Below the pieces are notes generated by a model. It was not told the DNA's origin and did not search any database. It was given only the letters and a program-made list of their open reading frames with translations. This document shows, piece after piece, positions 1 through 7,867 of a stretch of 46,887 nt of DNA (position 1 is its first letter; every line of letters starts with the position of its first letter). The stretch is taken from contig JABDKG010000068.1 of the NCBI GenBank assembly GCA_013002305.1, forward strand, positions 1-46,887, in the 5' to 3' direction. A program made the position numbers and the translations under genes. The DNA is from Hellea sp. GTDB lineage: Bacteria > Pseudomonadota > Alphaproteobacteria > Caulobacterales > Maricaulaceae.

Positions 1-512
1 TGATTTCAATTGATGCGCTTTACTCGCCCGTTAAGCGGGTTGCTTACCGCGTTGAAGATACGCGCGAAGGTCAGGTTCTGGATTATGATAAGCTGATTAT
101 CGACGTTGAAACCAACGGCGCCGTAACACCCGAAGATGCGATTGCCGTTGCGGCTCGCATCCTTCAAGACCAGTTTCAGGTATTCGTCAACTTTGACGAT
201 CCGGAAGACAGTGTTCGCGAAGCTGATAAGCCTGAGCTTGACTTTAACCCGGCGCTTCTGCGCAAAGTTGAAGAGCTTGAACTGTCTGTGCGTTCTGCCA
301 ATTGCCTGAAAAACGACAATATTGTTTATATTGGCGATTTGATCCAAAAGTCCGAGAGCGAAATGCTGCGCACACCGAACTTTGGCCGTAAGTCCCTCAA
401 CGAAATTAAAGAAGTACTGGCCGCTATGGGTCTGCACCTCGGTATGGACGCGCCAAACTGGCCACCGGAGAATATCGAAGAACTTGCTAAAAAATATGAC
501 GACCGGATTTAG
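1..512 (+). CDS. rpoA: RNA polymerase alpha subunit, 3' part
   Basis: The gene enters from the left edge; the reading frame is in phase from base 3 and ends at TAG 510-512, leaving about 169 residues. The first part ([20 protein letters not shown], then [15 protein letters not shown]) is the end of the alpha N-terminal domain used for dimerisation and beta/beta' assembly. After a short linker the C-terminal domain begins at [12 protein letters not shown] and contains the helix-hairpin-helix that binds UP elements and activators ([16 protein letters not shown]). It is followed by rplQ after 28 nt, the usual end of the alpha ribosomal-protein operon. The start lies outside the window. Confidence 0.97.
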   Translation, partial: ISIDALYSPVKRVAYRVEDTREGQVLDYDKLIIDVETNGAVTPEDAIAVAARILQDQFQVFVNFDDPEDSVREADKPELDFNPALLRKVEELELSVRSANCLKNDNIVYIGDLIQKSESEMLRTPNFGRKSLNEIKEVLAAMGLHLGMDAPNWPPENIEELAKKYDDRI

Positions 513-540
513 GTCTAACAACTTTTAAGAGGATAAAGCC

Positions 541-960
541 ATGCGCCACCGCATTGCCCATCGCAAACTGAACCGCACCGCTTCGCACCGCAAAGCGATG
601 TTCGCCAATATGGCTTCCAGCCTGATTGAGCACGAGCAAATCGTCACGACCTTACCAAAAGCCAAAGAGCTTCGCCCATTTGTAGAAAAGCTGGTCACGC
701 TTGCCAAAAAAGGTGATTTGGGTTCCCGCCGTATCGCGATCGCGCGCACACGGAACAAGGAAATGAGCAAGAAATTGTTCGATGTCCTCGGTCCGCGCTA
801 CAAAGACCGTCAAGGCGGTTATATTCGCGTCCTGAAAGCCGGATTCCGCTACGGCGATAACGCGCCAATGGCCGTCATCGAATTCGTTGACCGCGACGAA
901 GCCGCCAAAGGCGCCGTCGACCACGCCCGCATGGCGGAAATGGATAATGAAGACGCGTAA
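541..960 (+). CDS. rplQ: 50S ribosomal protein L17
   Basis: 139 residues starting [20 protein letters not shown], the family signature, with the conserved core [16 protein letters not shown] and the typical end [24 protein letters not shown]17 sits near the peptide exit tunnel of the large subunit. The family is usually about 120-140 residues, so this is full length. A purine-rich ribosome binding site (AAGAGGA) lies about 8 nt before the ATG. It is the last gene of the rpoA operon and is followed by a hairpin terminator. Confidence 0.98.
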   Translation: MRHRIAHRKLNRTASHRKAMFANMASSLIEHEQIVTTLPKAKELRPFVEKLVTLAKKGDLGSRRIAIARTRNKEMSKKLFDVLGPRYKDRQGGYIRVLKAGFRYGDNAPMAVIEFVDRDEAAKGAVDHARMAEMDNEDA

Positions 961-985
961 ATCGTCTGACATAAAAGAATAAATC

Positions 986-1010
986 ACCCGGCCTTCGCGT
1001 CGGGTTTTTT
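986..1010 (+). terminator. Intrinsic terminator after rplQ
   Basis: ACCCGGC (986-992) pairs with the segment 999-1005 ending CGGGT, including one G-U pair, around a 6-nt loop. A run of six T follows at 1005-1010. It lies 25 nt after the rplQ stop and ends the ribosomal-protein operon. Confidence 0.8.
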
Positions 1011-1242
1011 GTTGATGGATAGCTTATCGAAGCTGGCCTGATAGTTGGCGATAACGCCATGAGGATGCTCGCGAATTTAGATGAGTCTCAGCGAGAATAG
1101 GAAACCGATTTCGCGATGATCAAGTCCTCTCCAGAACATCATTTGATGGACTTAACAAGATTGTTCCTCATAACCATACCCGGGGCGAGGCCGGGCCAAG
1201 ATTATCAGATCTTAGTTTGATAGTAGTTGAGTTTTAGGCCGA

Positions 1243-1890
1243 CTACTCGCCCAGGATTTCAGCCAATATTTTAGGCTGATCCGCGTAGATTGTTTTAATA
1301 TGGGCTATATCCGCGTCGCGCTTTTCGGTTTCGCCGAGGACTCCGCGTGCCTTTAGAAGCATTTTCCATTCTTCCGGCGATCCGCCCTCTTCATAAAGCC
1401 GCGCCGCTAGGCCTTCGGTCATATTGGCGCCCATTGCCATTTGTTCATTCGCGCTAAGTGTCGGCTCGTTTGACGCTTGCATTTGCTGTCGAATAAAGGT
1501 GATGGCTGATCCATATTCTTCCGCGAGCTCGGGATTGTCGGGCAATAATATCCGAACAATTTCATAGGACACGATCGCATCTTCATATTGTTCTAATTTC
1601 ATTTGCCCGCGCGCCAGTACCCACCACTGGCCAGGATCGGTCGACTTGTCGAGATAGAGCTGCGATTTCAGCGCTGCGACTTCTTCGGACAAGGTCGGAA
1701 TTTTCTCGATCTCTCCGGTGAGGTCCGGCCGGCCATTAACGGCGTAGGTTCCGACAATGCCAGTGATCATCAAAGCGGTGAAGAGACCGGAGAGTTTCCT
1801 AACGGAATTCGTATTTTCATTTGAGAGCAGCGGCGCGAATAAAAACAGCGTCGCGACAATGGCCGTCATTATGAGTAATATCCAGATCAT
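1243..1890 (-). CDS. CcmI/CycH-like TPR membrane protein
   Basis: About 215 residues from the ATG at 1890. The N-terminus MIWILLIMTAIVATLFLF is a membrane segment in the position usual for CcmI, the cytochrome c maturation protein that presents apocytochrome c to the haem ligation complex. A second hydrophobic stretch (LSGLFTALMITGIVGTYAV) follows, then a periplasmic part with TPR-like helices (WWVLARGQMKLEQYEDAIVS, DNPELAEEYGSAI). An upstream in-frame TTG at 1923 would add 11 residues, but the membrane helix fits the family from the ATG. No other ccm genes are nearby, so function is inferred from fold and layout. It is shorter than many CcmI proteins and lacks a long C-terminal extension. 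Confidence 0.6.
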   Translation of the reverse strand: MIWILLIMTAIVATLFLFAPLLSNENTNSVRKLSGLFTALMITGIVGTYAVNGRPDLTGEIEKIPTLSEEVAALKSQLYLDKSTDPGQWWVLARGQMKLEQYEDAIVSYEIVRILLPDNPELAEEYGSAITFIRQQMQASNEPTLSANEQMAMGANMTEGLAARLYEEGGSPEEWKMLLKARGVLGETEKRDADIAHIKTIYADQPKILAEILGE

Positions 1891-1975
1891 TGACGAGTCA
1901 TAGACGATATCCGATGTCGGCAAAACCTCATTTATTGCGACTAATTGAGAGTTTGTAACTTGCGAGATCGCGACC

Positions 1976-2395
1976 GTGAACTACGCTCAAATTATGATTA
2001 GAATTTGCCTAATATTCATATTTATGAGCGTGTCGTTTATTGCGTTTAGTCAAGATGAACCTGATCAGCCTAACCGATATCAATTAATGGGCGAAATTGT
2101 CAGTGAAGTAGCGCAGCTCCCACATTGCGGAGTAATTGCTGTGGCAATGGTCGTGGAAGTCGAAATTTTGCAACTTTCAGATCCACTTTATAATTACAAT
2201 AGAATACCCGTGATTATTACTTGTCCCGAATTCCACGGAGAGCATTTTTTTGAAAAAGGCGAGGCCTATTCAATGGTGCTTTTAGACCAGAATCCAGCAG
2301 GTTTTGAATGGTCCATTTTTGGATGGGAAATATACGATGAATATTTCTTGGACACAGTTTACTATGTCGAAACAGTCAAAAAACTGAGCTTATAA
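1976..2395 (+). CDS. Secreted hypothetical protein, AT-rich orphan
   Basis: 139 residues if read from GTG 1976, or 133 from ATG 1994; neither has a clear ribosome binding site. The N-terminus (MIRICLIFIFMSVSFIAFSQ) is a signal peptide probably cleaved after AFS. The mature part has two cysteines (PHCGV and ITCPEF), which could form a disulphide, and many aromatic residues (FEWSIFGWEIYDEYF). I do not recognise the family. The DNA is clearly more AT-rich than the flanking genes, consistent with acquisition from elsewhere. It diverges from the CcmI-like gene. Confidence 0.55.
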   Translation: MNYAQIMIRICLIFIFMSVSFIAFSQDEPDQPNRYQLMGEIVSEVAQLPHCGVIAVAMVVEVEILQLSDPLYNYNRIPVIITCPEFHGEHFFEKGEAYSMVLLDQNPAGFEWSIFGWEIYDEYFLDTVYYVETVKKLSL

Positions 2396-2488
2396 CGTCA
2401 ATTTAACTGCAATTGCCCGATGAATTCGCACGATACTTGCAGTATAAGGGGCGCCTCTAAATGGGGCGGGTTTGGGAAGGATTTCGAA

Positions 2489-2944
2489 ATGTTCAAAAAA
2501 ATATTTTTGTCTCTATCGCTCAGCGCGGGATTATGCGTCGTTTCTGCGCCGGCAATAGCGCAAAATAATGATGTCAGCCCTGTTTTATATTTCGAAAGCG
2601 GCCCGTCTGATAACCCTGAATATCGGCGGATGGTCCATGTAAAATATCTTGCCGGAGACCAGGTTCGCGTCGCCTATAAAGCCTATAATCGGGCCGAATT
2701 CATTCAAGTGCCTAATTCAACGCCGTCCGATATTTTGCGCCAATGTGCGAACGGAGAGGCGACATCGTTTCGCGATATCCAATCTTTTGAACGGGCTGAG
2801 GCCCGCCGGCTTCGCAACGGCCAAGCACCTGAAGTAAAAACATTTTGCGTTAAGAATGTGAGCGGCTGGGAATCGCAAGGCAATCGGACAAAATATCTTG
2901 ATCCAATATTTAACGGCATGCCGCATGCCGCTGCCATGAAATAG
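2489..2944 (+). CDS. Secreted hypothetical protein
   Basis: 151 residues from the ATG at 2489, chosen because GGGAAGGA precedes it by about 8 nt and because it opens directly on a signal peptide (MFKKIFLSLSLSAGLCVVSA, cleavage near AIAQ). An upstream in-frame ATG at 2420 would put 23 polar residues before the signal peptide and is unlikely. The mature protein (about 126 residues) has two cysteines (RQCANG and TFCVKN) that could pair. It is polar and has no motif I recognise. It is a short periplasmic or exported protein of unknown role, just upstream of the BlaI/M56 operators. Confidence 0.6.
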   Translation: MFKKIFLSLSLSAGLCVVSAPAIAQNNDVSPVLYFESGPSDNPEYRRMVHVKYLAGDQVRVAYKAYNRAEFIQVPNSTPSDILRQCANGEATSFRDIQSFERAEARRLRNGQAPEVKTFCVKNVSGWESQGNRTKYLDPIFNGMPHAAAMK

Positions 2945-2974
2945 GCGGGTCAATTTCATTACGAATTGTTTAGT

Positions 2975-2992
2975 TGACCACAATTGTAGTCA
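2975..2992. promoter_or_regulatory. Candidate BlaI operator 1
   Basis: TGACCACAATTGTAGTCA is an 18-bp inverted repeat with one mismatched pair. It resembles BlaI/MecI-type operators (TACA...TGTA core). It overlaps TTGACC (2974-2979), a plausible -35 element, so bound repressor would block the promoter. Its centre lies 25 bp from that of operator 2. Confidence 0.6.
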
Positions 2993-3000
2993 GTGCTTAA

Positions 3001-3016
3001 GACTACGAGTGTAGTC
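3001..3016. promoter_or_regulatory. Candidate BlaI operator 2
   Basis: GACTAC-GAGT-GTAGTC is an inverted repeat with perfect 6-bp arms around a 4-bp centre, sharing the half-site GTAGTC with operator 1. It lies between the presumed promoter and the repressor ATG at 3032, as expected for autoregulation. Confidence 0.65.
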
Positions 3017-3031
3017 AATTAGAGAGGCGTG

Positions 3032-3400
3032 ATGAAACGGATATCCCAAGCTGAGCTCGATGTGATGGAAGCGCTGTGGCAGAAAAGCCCGATGGCCGCC
3101 AGTGATGTCGCCCGTCGTCTCGAAGATAAAAACTGGAATATCCGCACCGTTAAAACGCTTCTGTCCCGTTTGGTCGAAAAAGATGTGATCAGCACGCAGC
3201 AGGACGGCCGCCGCTATCTCTATTCTCCTTTAGTTACGAAATCGGATTATGCCCGGCGGGCCGCGCGACGGCTAAGCGATCGCCTGTTTGGCGGCCGAGC
3301 CGCGCCTCTCGTGGCCCATCTCGCGGCCGGTGAGGGCCTGTCGTCTCAGGATATCGCCGAACTTGAAGCCCTTTTGCAGGAGCTGAAAAATGAGCGCTGA
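3032..3400 (+). CDS. BlaI/MecI/CopY-family transcriptional repressor
   Basis: 122 residues. The N-terminal winged helix (MKRISQAELDVMEALWQKSP, then RTVKTLLSRLVEKDVISTQQ) matches the BlaI/MecI fold, with a C-terminal dimerisation helix set (AELEALLQELKNER). In this family the dimer binds inverted repeats and is destroyed after a membrane protease signals. The ATG at 3032 follows GAGAGG by about 5 nt; a GTG at 3029 is the alternative. The gene overlaps the next one by 11 nt, so the two are translationally coupled. Two inverted repeats upstream suggest it represses its own operon. No beta-lactamase gene lies in the window. Confidence 0.9.
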   Translation: MKRISQAELDVMEALWQKSPMAASDVARRLEDKNWNIRTVKTLLSRLVEKDVISTQQDGRRYLYSPLVTKSDYARRAARRLSDRLFGGRAAPLVAHLAAGEGLSSQDIAELEALLQELKNER

Positions 3401-5033
3401 TATGATCATGGATTGGGCGATGGAAACCGGCATTGCCGTTACCATACTTATCGCCTTTATTATGTTGATCCGAAAGCCTGTCGCCAAACATATTGGCGCC
3501 GGAGCTGCTTATGCGCTTTGGGTATTACCCGTGATCCGGATTTTTACGCCGGTCATAACCTTGCCGGCCTTGTCATCCTCCGCGGCTCCGTCGCCGCCTA
3601 TGATGACTGGTTATTTCTACGTTTCCGGCGATCCGGTGCCAATAGCAGGCGACCCGATCAATTGGGCTCCGCTTATCATCGGAACCTGGATAGGCGGCGC
3701 TATACTCTATTTGCTATGGCAGTTAATGCGGCAACATGGGTTACGCGCCGAAATTCGTCGCCAATCCACTACGGCCAATTTGGCCACGCAGAGTTCGGCG
3801 CGCCGCATCGCAGCTCGGCTTGAACTTAAAAAAGTCCCGATGATTTTGATCTCGAGTTCGAAAATAGGGCCTTTGGTGACCGGGCTGTTAAAACCAGTTA
3901 TCGTTCTGCCGACCGATTTTGAAACCGCCTATAATAGGAAGCAGCAAGAATTTGCGCTCGCCCATGAACTATCCCATGTCAAACGCAGTGATCTTTGGGT
4001 CGCCGCCGGCGCGCTTTTTTTCCGGGCGCTTAATTGGCCCAATCCGCTGGCCCATATGGCCGCTCCGGCTTTTAGAGCCGATCAAGAAGCAGCCTGTGAT
4101 GCCAGTGTGCTGGCGCGGCTGGGTAATAATCCAATTACCCGTTCTGGCTATGCCGAAACGCTCATTCACGCGGCCAAAATGGCCGGACAACCGGCCAGAC
4201 CCATGCCCTTGGGCCTGACCATATTTAACCCCCTCAAGGAGAGAATAATGATTTTGAAAGAGACCCCCCAAAAGAGAACGGGCCTGCGCATGGTGCTCGG
4301 CGGCGTTGCTATCGGCGCGCTACTGGCAACCGCTCCCTATACAATTGCTCAGCAAAGCCCGGAAACGCCGGAAACCCCTGACACTGAAATCACCGCCAAA
4401 TCGGTCGAAAAGCAGGTGATGAAGTGGGTTACTAAGGACGATAATGGCAATGAAACCAAACGCCATGTGGAAATCGTTACGGAAAACGGCGAAACCCGGG
4501 CCTATGAAATTGATGACTATGGCAATAAAACCGAAGTCGAACCTGGCTCTATCGAGATGCCCACAGGCCATGCAGGACATGCCGGTGCCCGCAAGATGCG
4601 GATCGTCACTATGGATAATCGCGGAGACCTTGATATGGAGGCACTCGCTGGATCCGGCGACGGTAATATGAAAGTGATCGTCAAGCGTATCGGTGATGGC
4701 GACGTCTCTGAAATGGACATCGATATCGAAGACCTAGTCGGTGAGGGCATGGAAGGCCAAAACGTCTTTGTCTTTGAGAGCGAAGAGGATATCCAAATCA
4801 ACAGTGACGGTGAAAAACAGGTCATTGTCAAGAAAACGCACGGGCCCGGCCATGGTTTTGCATTTGCAAACGGCGGAGGCGCTGGTGAGCTTGACCCGGA
4901 AATGTGGGTCAAGATTGCCAGTGAAATGATGGGCAATGTTGACACGGATGGCCTTGATCGTCAGGCCCGCAAAAAAGTCGAAGCCGCGATCGAAGCGTTG
5001 GCTGATGCTCAAGAGGAGCTGGCCGAAGAATAG
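3390..5033 (+). CDS. M56-family (BlaR1-like) membrane metallopeptidase
   Basis: 547 residues. Three membrane segments lie near residues 14-28, 39-60 and 93-115. The cytoplasmic zinc protease domain carries H192-E-L-S-H196 and the downstream ligand E233 (DQEAACDA). A fourth membrane segment is near 300-318. The remaining roughly 230 residues would be periplasmic and are strongly acidic (for example DMDIDIEDLV, FVFESEEDIQIN), ending in a helix. There is no penicillin-binding Ser-x-x-Lys transpeptidase domain as in BlaR1/MecR1, so the inducer is unlikely to be a beta-lactam sensed in the classical way. It overlaps the repressor gene by 11 nt; together they form an antirepressor-repressor pair whose target and signal are unknown. 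Confidence 0.85.
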   Translation: MSADMIMDWAMETGIAVTILIAFIMLIRKPVAKHIGAGAAYALWVLPVIRIFTPVITLPALSSSAAPSPPMMTGYFYVSGDPVPIAGDPINWAPLIIGTWIGGAILYLLWQLMRQHGLRAEIRRQSTTANLATQSSARRIAARLELKKVPMILISSSKIGPLVTGLLKPVIVLPTDFETAYNRKQQEFALAHELSHVKRSDLWVAAGALFFRALNWPNPLAHMAAPAFRADQEAACDASVLARLGNNPITRSGYAETLIHAAKMAGQPARPMPLGLTIFNPLKERIMILKETPQKRTGLRMVLGGVAIGALLATAPYTIAQQSPETPETPDTEITAKSVEKQVMKWVTKDDNGNETKRHVEIVTENGETRAYEIDDYGNKTEVEPGSIEMPTGHAGHAGARKMRIVTMDNRGDLDMEALAGSGDGNMKVIVKRIGDGDVSEMDIDIEDLVGEGMEGQNVFVFESEEDIQINSDGEKQVIVKKTHGPGHGFAFANGGGAGELDPEMWVKIASEMMGNVDTDGLDRQARKKVEAAIEALADAQEELAEE

Positions 5034-5044
5034 GCTTTGCCTGT

Positions 5045-5857
5045 TTAGATAAAGATGGCGACCGATTGCAACCCTTCTGCAATCAGGTCGCCTTTTCTGT
5101 TCCAAAACCGCATAATTTGCGAAGAATAGCCGCCCTCGGCAGCGGATTGCCGGGTTTCGATTTGATACCAGCCATCTTCGGACGTCACATCGTCTACCAG
5201 AATATTTAATTGCCAGTTCATTGAGCTAACGGCTTTGACGGATTTATATGTGGCCATTGCGGCCGGCGGCAGAACATCGCCAAGGCAAATGAAACTATCT
5301 ATTCCGGTTCGGGACTCCGGATCGGCGTGCCGGGACCAACATCTGATATAAGGGGCTTTCGCGCCGCTCATTGGCGGCGCGCCTTCAACGAGCAAAGTCT
5401 CAAATTGCCTAACAAATAATGGCGTAAACTGAAGGGCTTTGCCGCGGATAAGAGGCACGCAATCTTCGGGGTTTGGAAGCGACGGCGCTGGTAATTGTTG
5501 AGATCTGTCAAATTCACGGGCGGCCCCAAACATACAAATTGCCGCCCCACATACGTTATCGCCGGATAGGACTTTCGCTTCAATCGTCACCACATTGCGC
5601 CCTTTGCGCAGTAAACGTGTTTTAAAAACAGGCGAAGCATCGACCGGTCCGACAAAGCTAATTTGGCTGGAACGCAGGGGCGGAAGATCTGGGAAATCCC
5701 GGGCGATTGCCGCCATTAGTAATCCGGCAGTCATGCCGCCATAGGCGGTTCGGCCCTGTCGCCAACCTTCGGCAATCGTGACCACGCCGCTACCCAATTG
5801 ATTGGCAATTTCTCTAAATCCGGGCGTTTTAGTTTCAGACATAAATCCAAATAGCAT
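5045..5857 (-). CDS. Acyl-CoA thioesterase-like protein (double hot-dog)
   Basis: 270 residues from ATG 5857, preceded by AGAGGG; an in-frame ATG at 5842 (MSETKTPGFRE) is also possible. The wording WRQGRTAYGGMTAGLLMAAI in the first half and SSMNWQLNILV...GWYQIETRQSAAEGGYSSQ in the second matches TesB-like/thioesterase-superfamily proteins with two hot-dog domains, which hydrolyse acyl-CoA thioesters. The second half keeps a typical closing segment (RFWNRKGDLIAEGLQSVAI). It converges on the M56 gene with an 11-nt gap. Substrate cannot be read from sequence. Confidence 0.75.
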   Translation of the reverse strand: MLFGFMSETKTPGFREIANQLGSGVVTIAEGWRQGRTAYGGMTAGLLMAAIARDFPDLPPLRSSQISFVGPVDASPVFKTRLLRKGRNVVTIEAKVLSGDNVCGAAICMFGAAREFDRSQQLPAPSLPNPEDCVPLIRGKALQFTPLFVRQFETLLVEGAPPMSGAKAPYIRCWSRHADPESRTGIDSFICLGDVLPPAAMATYKSVKAVSSMNWQLNILVDDVTSEDGWYQIETRQSAAEGGYSSQIMRFWNRKGDLIAEGLQSVAIFI

Positions 5858-5975
5858 TTCCCTCTATTCTTCTCTATGAAATAAATTGCATAGGGCCCAA
5901 AGAAAAAAGACGCCGAAGCGCCCTTGCAAGTTTGAGGGGAATAAAACCACTATAAGCGATAATTTCAGGGGCAAA

Positions 5976-5991
5976 CGTGATAGAAGTCACA
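5976..5991. promoter_or_regulatory. Candidate CRP/FNR-family binding site
   Basis: CGTGATAGAAGTCACA matches the TGTGA-N6-TCACA consensus at nine of ten defined positions, with symmetric GTGA and TCAC arms. It lies 28 nt before the relic start codon at 6020 and about 90 nt before the isomerase gene. Whether a CRP-type or FNR-type regulator binds cannot be told. Confidence 0.45.
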
Positions 5992-6019
5992 CAATTGAGA
6001 AATAAATCAAGAGGCTGGG

Positions 6020-6088
6020 ATGAGCTCGAAATTGCCTAAAACATGCCTAATTATCGGGGCTGGCGATGATTTTCAGGAGACATGTTAG
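6020..6088 (+). pseudogene. Relic of a short-chain dehydrogenase gene (22 codons)
   Basis: A ribosome binding site (GAGGCTGGG) precedes an ATG that opens MSSKLPKTCLIIGAGDD, the exact start of a Rossmann-fold SDR (nucleotide-binding Gly-x-Gly within the first beta-alpha unit). After five more codons (FQETC) it stops at TAG 6086-6088. The final codons coincide with the AGGAG that serves the next gene. The simplest reading is an internal deletion that joined the first 17 or so codons of an SDR gene to the ribosome binding site of the downstream isomerase gene. A translated leader peptide coupling to the isomerase gene is an alternative. Confidence 0.5.
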
Positions 6089-6690
6089 TGGCGCATTTGG
6101 ATTTATATTACGATTTCGGAAGCCCCAATGCCTATCTGGCGCGAGAGGCATTTAAACAATTAAAACAGCGTTTTGACCTGACTGTCAAAGAACATCCGGT
6201 CTTAATCGGCGGAATATTCAAAGCCACCAACAATCAGCCGCCTTGGCTCGCCCACGGGAACTGCGCGCCAAAAATGGACTATATGCGTCTCGAAATAATG
6301 CGCTTCGTTCAGGACCATGGACTCACCAAGTTTAAAATGAATAGCCATTTTCCCGTCAATACGCTGCTGGCGATGCGCGCGGCGATCGCGGCGCTTGAGA
6401 GCGGCGTTCACGAAGCCTTTATCAGCCCCGTATTTAAGGCGATGTGGGAGGATAGCCTGGATATTAGCGATTCCGCGGTTTTGACAAATATATTGAATGA
6501 GGCGGGTCTTGACGGAGCTGGCCTTGTAGCGGCGACGACCAGGACGGAAATTAAAGAAAAACTGGTCGCAGCCACCCAAGCAGCCGTTGATCGCGGTATT
6601 TTTGGATTACCGGCATTTTTTCTCGAAGACGAAATGTATTTCGGCAAAGACCGGGTTTGGATGATCGAGAAAAAACTGTCGGCGTTATAA
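6082..6690 (+). CDS. 2-hydroxychromene-2-carboxylate isomerase-like (DsbA/GST-kappa family)
   Basis: 202 residues from ATG 6082; a GTG at 6088 is also well spaced from the AGGAG at 6075-6079. The N-terminus LYYDFGSPNAYLAREAFKQL and the C-terminal GIFGLPAFFLEDEMYFGKDR are signatures of the thioredoxin-fold HCCA isomerases and kappa glutathione transferases. The conserved Ser of FGSP replaces the cysteine pair of DsbA and contacts glutathione in characterised members. NahD acts in naphthalene degradation, but no other aromatic-degradation genes are here, so the substrate is open. The gene directly follows the SDR relic and a CRP-like site. Confidence 0.85.
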   Translation: MLVAHLDLYYDFGSPNAYLAREAFKQLKQRFDLTVKEHPVLIGGIFKATNNQPPWLAHGNCAPKMDYMRLEIMRFVQDHGLTKFKMNSHFPVNTLLAMRAAIAALESGVHEAFISPVFKAMWEDSLDISDSAVLTNILNEAGLDGAGLVAATTRTEIKEKLVAATQAAVDRGIFGLPAFFLEDEMYFGKDRVWMIEKKLSAL

Positions 6691-6787
6691 TCCTAAAAAG
6701 CGCCAAATAGTTGAATATTTACCCTATTTCCTCATTAAATTGCGAATCTCCTGCAAATATTGTAGGGACGGAAGCAGGAGTCAAAAA

Positions 6788-7867
6788 ATGGGTTCTATTC
6801 AGAATCTAAAAGTTGCTGTTTTTGGGGCAGGATCAATCGGGTGCTATTTGGGCGGATATTTACTGTCTGCCGGATGCCAAGTGGTTCTCTACGGCCGCGA
6901 GAAAATCAAATGGGAGATTGATCTTAAGGGACTTGTCCTAACCCATTATAAGCGAAAACCCATTCAAATTCCGCAAGGACAAATCGACTTCAGGCTAAAA
7001 TATGATGACCTTGAAATGGCGGATATTATTCTTGTATGCGTCAAATCTCAGGACTGCGAGGAAGCGGCAGACCTGCTGAGGCATAAAGCCGGTCCGGGCG
7101 CATTGCTTGTGTCCTGTCAAAATGGCGTCCGAAACGCGCAAACCTTAGAGGCAGTTACAGGTCGCCGGGCACTGGGCGCTATCGTTCCGTTTAATGTAAC
7201 GTCGATCAGACGCGGTGAATTTCACAGCGGCACCGAAGGCGATCTAATGATTGAGCAGGACCCGGATGAGCGCTTGTCGACAATGGTAAAAGCGTTTCGC
7301 AAATCCGGTATGGGAGTTAAAACGACGCCTCATATCAGAGATTACCAATGGGGCAAACTTCTGATCAATCTCAACAATGCGCTGAGCGCTCTGTCAGGTG
7401 ATACGCTGCGGGCTGGCCTATCGCAAAAACCTTATCGACAGGTTCTGGCCAGCATGATCGAAGAGGGACTGAATGTCTGCCGGGGCGCCGGCATAAATCC
7501 GCAAACCTTTGGCAAAGTTTCCATCTCCAAAACCATCAAAATATTACGTCTCCCAGACTTGCTTTTTCAGGTTGTGATGAACCGGATCATGAAAATCGAC
7601 GAAAACGCCAGGTCATCTATGCTGGACGATCTTGAAGCGGGTAAGAAATCCGAAGTCGATTTCCTGCAAGGCGAGATTGTCGGGCTGGCCCGCGCGACGG
7701 GTCAATATGCGCCGATTAATTCCGTAATACTGGCCGAAGTTCAGCAAGCTTTTAGGATCCATCAGTCTCCAAAAATGTCCGGCAGTGAATTGCTTGCGCT
7801 GTTAGGGCCGCACAATGACCCCGATCCTGAATCCGACTATGAGCCCGATCAAGAGCCAGAGAACTAA
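6788..7867 (+). CDS. Ketopantoate reductase family protein (PanE/ApbA-like)
   Basis: 359 residues from ATG 6788, which has AGGAG 7 nt upstream; an in-frame TTG at 6740 is unlikely. The NADP-binding motif G13-A-G15-S-I-G18 opens the Rossmann domain, and SCQNGV at 109-114 matches the family. The C-terminal helical domain begins with RDYQWGK190LLINLNN, placing the expected catalytic Lys and the substrate-contacting Asn. PanE makes pantoate for coenzyme A, and panD lies elsewhere in this window, but many paralogues have other substrates. The last 20 residues are acidic and probably disordered. It overlaps fabI by 4 nt, convergently. Confidence 0.8.
   Translation: MGSIQNLKVAVFGAGSIGCYLGGYLLSAGCQVVLYGREKIKWEIDLKGLVLTHYKRKPIQIPQGQIDFRLKYDDLEMADIILVCVKSQDCEEAADLLRHKAGPGALLVSCQNGVRNAQTLEAVTGRRALGAIVPFNVTSIRRGEFHSGTEGDLMIEQDPDERLSTMVKAFRKSGMGVKTTPHIRDYQWGKLLINLNNALSALSGDTLRAGLSQKPYRQVLASMIEEGLNVCRGAGINPQTFGKVSISKTIKILRLPDLLFQVVMNRIMKIDENARSSMLDDLEAGKKSEVDFLQGEIVGLARATGQYAPINSVILAEVQQAFRIHQSPKMSGSELLALLGPHNDPDPESDYEPDQEPEN

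Noticed and set aside
6-521. Minus-strand open frame opposite rpoA
   Set aside because: rpoA is unmistakable on the plus strand.
1179-1195. CCCGG/CCGGG hairpin downstream of the CcmI-like gene
   Set aside because: Only 5 bp with a 7-nt loop and no T run on either strand; not convincing as a terminator.
1011-1242. Possible decayed gene after the rplQ terminator (a frame reading EAGLIVGDNAMRMLANLDES near 1029-1100)
   Set aside because: The wording looks protein-like but the frame is short, closed on both sides and matches no family I know; a shared 10-mer with rplQ is probably chance.
3390-5033. Classical beta-lactam resistance locus
   Set aside because: The M56 protein lacks the penicillin-binding domain and no beta-lactamase or PBP2a-like gene is nearby.
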